Positions 14,734 to 19,496 of a stretch of 19,496 nucleotides of DNA are shown here, piece after piece. Source of the DNA: Candidatus Desantisbacteria bacterium CG2_30_40_21 (GTDB lineage Bacteria; UBA9089; CG2-30-40-21); NCBI GenBank assembly GCA_001873945.1, contig MNYI01000233.1:1-19496 (forward strand), read 5' to 3'. The position numbers and the translations under genes are program-made. Under the pieces are notes generated by a model. The model had not been told where the DNA came from and ran no database searches. It was given only the letters and a program-made list of their open reading frames with translations. Every line of letters starts with the position of its first letter. Position 1 is the first letter of the stretch.

Positions 14734-15153
14734 ATGATAATTACCAGAAACAGCATGGAAGAAATTTACAGACAGGTAAAAGAGGCGTATCCAAATGAGT
14801 GTTGTGGTATACTCCTTGGCAGGACAAAAGATGTAGATGAGATAAAAGCTGTTGAAAACATTAACAAAGATAGGCTACGGGATAGGTATGAAATGTCGCC
14901 CAGAGGGATTTACGAAATTGATAAATACGCTCGGGCAAAGGGATTTGGTATTATTGGTTTCTACCATTCACATCCGGATCACCCGGCCTATCCCTCTGCC
15001 TTTGATAAAGAAATGGCAGTGGATGGATATATTTACCTGATTGTTTCTATTTCTTTGGAGGGTACTCTTAAGGCAAGGGCATGGTTGTTTGAGAAAAAAT
15101 GCGATCATTTCCTGGAGCTAAAAATAACGGTGGTGAAAAAGAATGGGCATTGA
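14734..15153 (+). CDS. mec: JAMM/MPN+ metalloprotease (Mec-like)
   Basis: A 139-residue zinc isopeptidase. The JAMM motif is complete: Glu22 in NECCG, His78-Ser-His80, then Ser88 and Asp91 in HSHPDHPAYPSAFD. In the CysO pathway the Mec protease removes newly made cysteine from the carrier's C-terminus and regenerates the Gly-Gly. The placement after carrier, activating enzyme and synthase fits that role exactly. Three in-frame ATGs (14713, 14719, 14734) are possible; I chose 14734 because the protein then starts at the conserved MIITRNSMEEI and has ggtga upstream; earlier ones overlap the synthase gene by 11-17 bases. Its last 11 bases overlap the next gene. Confidence 0.88.
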   Translation: MIITRNSMEEIYRQVKEAYPNECCGILLGRTKDVDEIKAVENINKDRLRDRYEMSPRGIYEIDKYARAKGFGIIGFYHSHPDHPAYPSAFDKEMAVDGYIYLIVSISLEGTLKARAWLFEKKCDHFLELKITVVKKNGH

Positions 15154-15373
15154 TAAACAACTTGATATTCGTGGCGAGACTTGCCCCTATACCTATGTAA
15201 AATCCAAGCTGGCCATAGAAGGAATGGAAAAAGGGCAGGTGCTGGAGATAACCCTGAATCATAAGCCAGCAATAAAAAATGTGCCCAGAAGTATGGAGAA
15301 TGAAGGACACAAGATCCTTGATGTATCTTGTGTTAATGAAAATGACTTCAGGATTCTGGTGGAAAAGGGATAA
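15143..15373 (+). CDS. tusA: TusA-family sulfur carrier (CPYTYVK type)
   Basis: A 76-residue TusA-fold protein with active cysteine Cys14 in LDIRGETCPYTYVKSKLAIE and NVPRSMENEGHKI further on. It is the paralogue of the leftward TusA at 7675-7932, not of the CPVP type. Its overlap with the JAMM gene (11 bases) puts it in the carrier-protein operon, and it could supply persulfide sulfur to the activated carrier or hold sulfide from the reductase. Three TusA-like genes in one 8-kb region is unusual; a division of labour between the two operons is my inference. Confidence 0.88.
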   Translation: MGIDKQLDIRGETCPYTYVKSKLAIEGMEKGQVLEITLNHKPAIKNVPRSMENEGHKILDVSCVNENDFRILVEKG

Positions 15374-15462
15374 AGGATGAATATAACCATTCACACCCTC
15401 TAAATGACAGCCGCAAGAAGGACAATCTTTGTGTCCCCGTGAACGATTACAAGGAAAAATAA

Positions 15463-16248
15463 ATGGATACTGCCACTACCATTATATTAACCATTTTCAT
15501 GTTTGTTATTGCCTTATTATATTCCTCTATTGGCATGGGAGGGGGAACGGGTTATGTTGCTGCCATGGCATTTATTGGTATTGCCCCGGCAATCATGAAG
15601 CCTACAGCACTAATTCTGAATATTATTGTAGCCTCTATTGCTTCAATAACATATATCCAAGCAGGCCGGTTTTCATGGTCTATTTTGTGGCCATTTCTCA
15701 TTACCTCAATACCATGTGCCTTTCTGGGTGGTTTTATAACCCTTCAAACCACTGTTTTTAAGCTCATTGTGGGGGTTGTTCTTTTGTTTGCCAGTTATCA
15801 ACTTGCCTTTGTCTCGCAAGGAAATCAACAGCAAACCTTGCGACCGCCACGACTAAGCATCGTCTTGCCAATAGGGGCATTGCTTGGTTTGGTTGCTGGG
15901 CTTACCGGGACAGGGGGTGGTTTTCTATTAAGTCCATTATTGATACTTCTGGGTTGGGCAGAGGCACGAGTCGTCTGTGGTATAAGTGCTGTTTTTATTA
16001 TGGCAAATTCTACCTTCGGGTTGGCAGGGTGTCTTTCTAAGGTTGCCTGCGTGCCAAAGGAGATAATTTTTCTGGCAATAGCTGTTACATTGGGAGGTTG
16101 TCTGGGTTCACGATATGGGAGTAAAAAGGCAAGCAATAAAATTATTCACAAAGTATTGGCAATTGTTTTTGGGGATTGCGGCGTTAAAAATGATATTTGG
16201 ATAAATCCTAAAAAAATGAGGATGATACAGATAACAGATAACAGATAA
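15463..16248 (+). CDS. TauE/SafE-family anion permease, frameshifted near the C-terminus
   Basis: A membrane protein of about 245 conserved residues with eight hydrophobic segments. Both family glycine-rich repeats are visible: SSIGMGGGTGYV near residue 22 and GLTGTGGGFLLSPLL near residue 148. Members move sulfite, sulfoacetate and other sulfur oxyanions; in this operon sulfite uptake would feed the reductase. The frame breaks at GGGG (16171-16174). One G fewer would read VFGIAALKMIFG and stop at 16202-16204, the normal family end. As given, the protein instead runs into intergenic sequence, with DCGVKNDIW and a tail coded by a triple ACAGATA repeat. That is either an assembly error at a homopolymer or a real recent mutation. 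Confidence 0.88.
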   Translation: MDTATTIILTIFMFVIALLYSSIGMGGGTGYVAAMAFIGIAPAIMKPTALILNIIVASIASITYIQAGRFSWSILWPFLITSIPCAFLGGFITLQTTVFKLIVGVVLLFASYQLAFVSQGNQQQTLRPPRLSIVLPIGALLGLVAGLTGTGGGFLLSPLLILLGWAEARVVCGISAVFIMANSTFGLAGCLSKVACVPKEIIFLAIAVTLGGCLGSRYGSKKASNKIIHKVLAIVFGDCGVKNDIWINPKKMRMIQITDNR

Positions 16249-16277
16249 TAGAGAAGATAACCCCCTTTGTTAAGGGG
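16227..16277. repeat. Triple ACAGATA repeat and small CCCCTT hairpin before thi4
   Basis: ACAGATA occurs three times in tandem at 16227-16247. A hairpin of CCCCTT (16262-16267), loop TGTT, and AAGGGG (16272-16277) follows. There is no T-run. The hairpin ends 26 bases before the thi4 start. Confidence 0.5.
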
Positions 16278-16303
16278 AAATACAAATGAAGGAGGAATGA
16301 GTG

Positions 16304-17092
16304 ATGCCAATCTTTTCAAAGATAAGTGAAAAGGATGTAACAAGGGCGATTGTGAGTTCGTTTAATAAACAATTCATAGAGTTAGTTGAGAGTGATTGCT
16401 TGATAGTTGGGGCAGGTCCATCAGGGTTGATGGCTGGAAGAATACTTGCAGATGCGGGTAAAAAGGTTCTTATTATTGAACGAAATAATTACCTTGGCGG
16501 TGGAATTTGGATTGGGGGTTATTTAATGAATAAGGTTACCTTCAGACATCCATCAGAAGAGATTCTTTGTGAATTGGGTGTGCCATATGAGGAGGCAATG
16601 CCAGGGCTTTTTGTGACAGATGGTCCACATATCACCTCAAAACTCATTGCCGCTGCCTGTGATGCTGGGGTTAAGTTTTTGCAGATGACCGTGTTTGATG
16701 ATTTGGTGCTGCGAGAGGATAAACGGGTTTGTGGAGCAGTTATTAACTGGACACCCATTCAGTCCCTACCCCGTGAAATTACCTGTGTGGATCCTGTGGC
16801 TATGGAGACAAAATTAGTCATTGATACTACCGGTCACGATGCTTGCTGTGTTAAAAAATTAGAGGAACGAGGTTTGTTCAAGACCAAGGGGTTTGGTGCC
16901 ATGTGGGTGGAAGCATCAGAGGATCTGGTTGTTGAACAAACTGGTCAGGTTTATCCTGGATTGATTGTTGCGGGTATGGCTGCAGCCACTACATATGGCT
17001 TGCCACGGATGGGTCCTACCTTTGGTGGAATGCTTTTATCTGGTAAAAAAGCCGCAGAGATAGCAGAAAAGCAATTAGCAGAAACAACCTGA
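16304..17092 (+). CDS. thi4: Thi4 thiazole synthase with active-site-position cysteine
   Basis: A 262-residue Thi4 that would make the thiamine thiazole phosphate precursor from NAD and glycine with iron. The dinucleotide loop GAGPSG lies at 36-41 and ERNNYLGGGIWIGG near 59. FRHPSEE and GPTFGGMLLSGKKAA are conserved near the ends. In yeast and plants a cysteine just before MDPNVME supplies the sulfur once per enzyme; archaeal anaerobe enzymes have His there and use free sulfide. Here the residue aligned is Cys161 in ITCVDPVAMETK, so the suicide form appears possible. I take ATG 16304, 8 bases after ggagg, over the GTG at 16301. It lies at the end of the sulfur operon, 56 bases after the permease gene and tail to tail with the radical SAM gene. 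Confidence 0.92.
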   Translation: MPIFSKISEKDVTRAIVSSFNKQFIELVESDCLIVGAGPSGLMAGRILADAGKKVLIIERNNYLGGGIWIGGYLMNKVTFRHPSEEILCELGVPYEEAMPGLFVTDGPHITSKLIAAACDAGVKFLQMTVFDDLVLREDKRVCGAVINWTPIQSLPREITCVDPVAMETKLVIDTTGHDACCVKKLEERGLFKTKGFGAMWVEASEDLVVEQTGQVYPGLIVAGMAAATTYGLPRMGPTFGGMLLSGKKAAEIAEKQLAETT

Positions 17093-18172
17093 TCATTTAT
17101 TCAGTGAAGTAGGGGCAGGTTTAGAACCTGCCCCTACACTTACCATCTGTCTTCGCACCTTATTTACATCCCCCTTGTTCAATTCAAATGGAAAACTGCG
17201 AATATCAGATGGTGGGCCGTCTCCAAAAGGTCTATTACATGCCCCTTCCATTGTTTTCCCCGGACAGCCTGATGTTTGAAATGGTTTGCCAGAGTTGATT
17301 ATTTCCTCCAATTGGCTACCATTTAACCCAAAATTGGTTATTTGCCCTCGTTCATCAAATCCCATCCCATCTATTAAAATAAGGTCATGATCAATAAGGT
17401 ATCGGGCAAGTTGTATTCTGCGATATGTCCCGGCATCAGCTTGGGACATATCTGATAAGGCAGAGCCTTGTTCCGGGTAAAATGAAAACAGGTGTGTTCT
17501 TGCCCCCAAATCCCTTACCCGTTGCACGGTTTCCACCATCTGCCTCTCTGTCTCACCCAGTCCAACAACCAGATGACACCCAGCCTTATTCCTGCCAAAA
17601 ATACTAACCGCATCCTCAAGCACCTGCCAGTACTTTTCCCATCGGTGTGGTCCCTTCACACCCTTGCCACGATGCTGGTCAAATAACCCTTCTGTGGCTG
17701 TATCTATTGCTACACCAATCATACCTGCTCCGGCATCTTTGAACCCTTTCAAGATAGAAGCATCCATAATTGTAGGGGAAACAAGCAAGGAAATGGGCAG
17801 GTCTACCCCATCACTGATATGCCTGATTATGGTGATGGTATCATCCACAGCTTGCTTGTTGGTGATCATGGAAATGCAGACTCGCTCTACCCACGGGGCA
17901 TATTTGTTCAATCTTTCTACCACTGTAGTTAGCCGATAAACAGGCCAATCCACGCGAATAAAACTCTTATCCTCATACGCACCATCTCGCTCACCGGATA
18001 GCCCACAATAGCTGCACCTTCCCACACAACCGCTTGAATAAGTAAGCAGCAGATTGATACAGTAAAGCCTTGTATCCCGATAGAACATGCCGGAGGCAAA
18101 CCGTAAAGTCATGGCTGCGGCTAAACTCAATCGCACGAATTCTGGACTCTCCTTTCTTAATTCATTTATCAT
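17093..18172 (-). CDS. Radical SAM protein (biotin-synthase-like; LipS candidate)
   Basis: A 359-residue radical SAM enzyme. The cluster motif Cys49-x3-Cys53-x2-Cys56 is CVGRCSYCG. GVAIDTATEGLFDQHRGKG near 169-187 and VVGLGETERQM near 213 are features of the BioB/LipA-like group. SGCPGKTMEGACNRPFGD near the C-terminus holds a Cys-x8-Cys pair that could bind an auxiliary cluster, as sulfur-inserting enzymes need. The gene overlaps a geranylgeranyl-reductase-family gene by 11 bases; such pairs occur with LipS radical SAM lipoyl synthases and LipT, so I propose that role. The ATG at 18172 follows ggaggagaaaagc; a frame to 18256 runs into the upstream gene. The last residues (GAGSKPAPTSLNK) are encoded by a palindromic repeat at 17109-17137. 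Confidence 0.85.
   Translation of the reverse strand: MINELRKESPEFVRLSLAAAMTLRFASGMFYRDTRLYCINLLLTYSSGCVGRCSYCGLSGERDGAYEDKSFIRVDWPVYRLTTVVERLNKYAPWVERVCISMITNKQAVDDTITIIRHISDGVDLPISLLVSPTIMDASILKGFKDAGAGMIGVAIDTATEGLFDQHRGKGVKGPHRWEKYWQVLEDAVSIFGRNKAGCHLVVGLGETERQMVETVQRVRDLGARTHLFSFYPEQGSALSDMSQADAGTYRRIQLARYLIDHDLILIDGMGFDERGQITNFGLNGSQLEEIINSGKPFQTSGCPGKTMEGACNRPFGDGPPSDIRSFPFELNKGDVNKVRRQMVSVGAGSKPAPTSLNK
17109..17137. terminator. Perfect 13-bp hairpin between convergent thi4 and radical SAM genes
   Basis: gtaggggcaggtt (17109-17121), three loop bases, then its exact complement (17125-17137). The hairpin is inside the 3' end of the radical SAM gene and starts 16 bases after thi4 stops, so it could serve as a two-way terminator, although no T-run follows. 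It is also of a type repeated in many bacterial genomes, adding a GAG-x-KPAPT tail to proteins. Confidence 0.6.
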
Positions 18173-19247
18173 GCTTTTCTCCTCCCCAGTATTCCTCAAA
18201 GGCAATCCAGCTTGAATGCAAGGCTTTTGACAGCTCTTCATCATTAGCACCATCACTCCATTTGGCTTCCATAGCCTTTCGCTTTTGGCGTGCCCTCATC
18301 AATGACTCGTCCAGCACCAACCGGCATTCCTCTTCATATCCCTTCAACACATCAAGGTCGTTTTTCAGCACAGCCTTTGCAGCAATCTCTCCAGCCATCC
18401 TACCACATATCACTGCATTTGATATTCCTGCACCAGTAATGGGGTGAGCCATGCCGGCAGCATCACCAACCAGAAGTATGTTGCTATGATGCAGCCTTTT
18501 TACCAGTCCACCTGTTGGAATTACCCCGCCAGTTCTTTTAATTACCTCAGGTTCAATTATTCCACATGCGTGTAAATATTCCACAAATCTGTGTAATGCC
18601 TCCCCTGGCTTTACCTCAAATTGTAAATCAACCCCTACACCTACATTTGCCACATTCCCCTTTGGAAATACCCATCCATAGCCACCCGGAATATCTTTGC
18701 GGAAATATACCTCTGTTGAATTCAACCCATGGCAAAGATACATCTGATACTGGGCAGTGTGAATGAACTCTGTATTGCCCTGTCCCATCCATTTGCCGAC
18801 AGTTGAATATGGTCCGTCAGCTCCGATTATCACTTGTGCTTTAATCTGCAATTCCTGCTTTCCCTGTTTTATCCGCACCACCCCATTTTCATAACCCACA
18901 GCCCTTGTTTGCAAAAAGATTTCTGCCCCTGCATCAAATGCTGTCTTCACCAGATGCTGGTCAAAGAGGTTGCGGTGGATGATAAATCCCCTTGCCTGAG
19001 TTTCCTTCATTTCTCCATCAGGTAGATGGGTACGCATGACGACAATCTGTTGAGCAATCACATTCTTTGGTAGTGCTACTTCCTGAGTAATCTGCCAGGG
19101 CACATATTCAGCACATTGAACCGGCACACCCACCTGTCTCTTTTTCTCTATCATGACAACCCTTACCCCTATTTTGGCTGAGGCAAGGGCAGCAGAAGAG
19201 CCGGCAGGTCCTGCACCAACTATTAACACATCACAGGTTGTTTGCAT
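18162..19247 (-). CDS. Geranylgeranyl-reductase-family FAD oxidoreductase (LipT candidate)
   Basis: A 361-residue flavoprotein. The FAD loop GAGPAG is at 11-16, followed by EKK at the end of the second strand. VPVQCAEYVP (around 41-50) carries a cysteine conserved in this group. IIGADGPYSTVGKW near 141 and LLVGDAAGMAHPITGAGISNA near 267-287 are the family signatures. Homologues reduce isoprenoid double bonds, but in bacteria without such lipids close relatives (LipT) sit beside LipS radical SAM proteins and probably give electrons. The next gene is such a radical SAM protein, and overlap by 11 bases implies coexpression. caaggagaaattt precedes the ATG. The C-terminus is long and helical. Digeranylgeranyl lipid reduction remains possible. 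Confidence 0.85.
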   Translation of the reverse strand: MQTTCDVLIVGAGPAGSSAALASAKIGVRVVMIEKKRQVGVPVQCAEYVPWQITQEVALPKNVIAQQIVVMRTHLPDGEMKETQARGFIIHRNLFDQHLVKTAFDAGAEIFLQTRAVGYENGVVRIKQGKQELQIKAQVIIGADGPYSTVGKWMGQGNTEFIHTAQYQMYLCHGLNSTEVYFRKDIPGGYGWVFPKGNVANVGVGVDLQFEVKPGEALHRFVEYLHACGIIEPEVIKRTGGVIPTGGLVKRLHHSNILLVGDAAGMAHPITGAGISNAVICGRMAGEIAAKAVLKNDLDVLKGYEEECRLVLDESLMRARQKRKAMEAKWSDGANDEELSKALHSSWIAFEEYWGGEKHDK

Positions 19248-19257
19248 AAATTTCTCC

Positions 19258-19286
19258 TTGACATTTTTTACATTGAGTGTTATAAT
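19258..19286 (+). promoter_or_regulatory. Perfect-consensus sigma-70 promoter, rightward
   Basis: TTGACA (19258-19263), 17 bases, and TATAAT (19281-19286) match the consensus in all twelve positions. The ATG at 19294 lies at the expected start of transcription, so the mRNA would be leaderless. The region also has to hold a promoter for the leftward flavoprotein gene; I see only a weak candidate there (TTGCTT with TTATAA, minus strand, about 19280-19308). Confidence 0.7.
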
Positions 19287-19293
19287 ATTATTT

Positions 19294-19386
19294 ATGAATA
19301 AAAAGCAACGAGAAAGTACAGCAAAACTTCTCTATGATATAGATATACTCAAGTGGGGCATAAATTGCGTTTTTCGCTGGTCTTAA
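19294..19386 (+). pseudogene. N-terminal fragment of a small protein cut by the terminal inverted repeat
   Basis: Thirty codons: MNKKQRESTAKLLYDIDIL, then a tail read out of the repeat element. The start resembles small two-helix membrane proteins beginning with a Lys/Gln-rich segment and YDI (DUF6722-like), which is a weak recollection. The repeat begins at 19351, so codons after about 19 are not original. The hydrophobic segments expected next are missing. The strong promoter just upstream supports a once functional gene. Confidence 0.4.
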
Positions 19387-19496
19387 TCAACGATAGCTGT
19401 GTTGTTCAGGTTCGCAATAGTACACTATTGCTCACCTTCACGCCTTGCTCTCCTTGATTAATCCTCACCGAAAAAATCGCAATTTATGCCCCACTT
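19351..19496. mobile_element. Long palindromic element (MITE-like) ending at the window edge
   Basis: The 19 bases aagtggggcataaattgcg (19351-19369) are exactly complemented at 19478-19496. Pairing continues inward with small mismatches (ttaatcaa 19383-19390 with ttgattaa 19454-19461). The centre holds gcaatagtacactattgc, an 8-bp stem with 2-base loop. The 146 bases would fold into one long hairpin. No transposase is encoded. It interrupts the reading frame that starts at 19294. A non-autonomous transposable element is the simplest reading. Confidence 0.7.

Noticed and set aside
18070..18447. 125-codon plus-strand frame across the radical SAM/flavoprotein junction
   Set aside because: Lies opposite two recognised genes and shows no motif or start signal.
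19351..19496. Integron attC site
   Set aside because: The palindrome lacks the RYYYAAC/GTTRRRY core sites and ends in long perfect arms instead.
1..19496. tRNA or rRNA genes
   Set aside because: Nothing with the expected cloverleaf or rRNA conserved stretches was noticed in gaps or antisense positions, though I could not run a structure search.

Overview
The window looks like a moderately AT-rich chromosome fragment from an uncultured, probably anaerobic bacterium. The genes suggest this: a ferredoxin-type siroheme sulfite reductase, a Thi4 thiazole synthase, radical SAM chemistry, a carrier-protein route to cysteine, and many small palindromic intergenic repeats. I cannot name the phylum with confidence. 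Both window edges fall inside repetitive elements (a REP-type transposase 3' end on the left, a long inverted repeat ending exactly at the last base on the right), as happens when an assembly contig breaks at repeats.

Left part (1-7674). After the transposase remnant comes an osmotic-stress block on the + strand: an MscS-type channel, a fused trehalose-6-phosphate synthase/phosphatase, a two-repeat DUF5752-like protein and a TreT-like GT4 trehalose synthase, the last three translationally overlapped. A DUF1646 membrane transporter and an MntA/HepT (nucleotidyltransferase/HEPN) toxin-antitoxin pair follow. The next 350 bases are a graveyard of mobile debris: a hairpin, a small 18-bp inverted-repeat element and a second copy of the transposase tail.

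Middle (7675-17092) is the most interesting part: two divergent sulfur operons around a 310-base intergenic region with a near-consensus promoter in each direction and a perfect dyad centred midway between the two -35 boxes. Leftward: siroheme sulfite reductase, a cysteine desulfurase homologue that has lost the PLP lysine and several other PLP-site residues while keeping its persulfide cysteine, an IscU-type scaffold with an added zinc-ribbon tail, and two TusA-type carriers. Rightward: threonine synthase, a MoaD/ThiS-type carrier ending in Gly-Gly, a MoeB/ThiF-type activating enzyme, a NIL-domain protein, a CysK/CysM-type synthase, a JAMM (Mec-like) protease, a third TusA, a TauE/SafE anion exporter/importer (frameshifted near its end) and Thi4. 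Together they read as sulfite uptake and reduction, protein-bound sulfur relay, and delivery into cysteine (perhaps homocysteine) and thiamine thiazole. The carrier/CysM/JAMM logic is that of the known CysO-CysM-Mec pathway; linking it to a PLP-site-degenerate desulfurase, three TusA proteins and a sulfite reductase is my inference.

Right part (17093-19496). A leftward pair, a geranylgeranyl-reductase-family flavoprotein and a radical SAM protein, meets Thi4 tail to tail; this pairing resembles the LipT/LipS genes of the alternative lipoate pathway, but only one radical SAM gene is present here. The last 250 bases carry a consensus promoter firing rightward into a short leaderless reading frame that is cut by the terminal inverted-repeat element.
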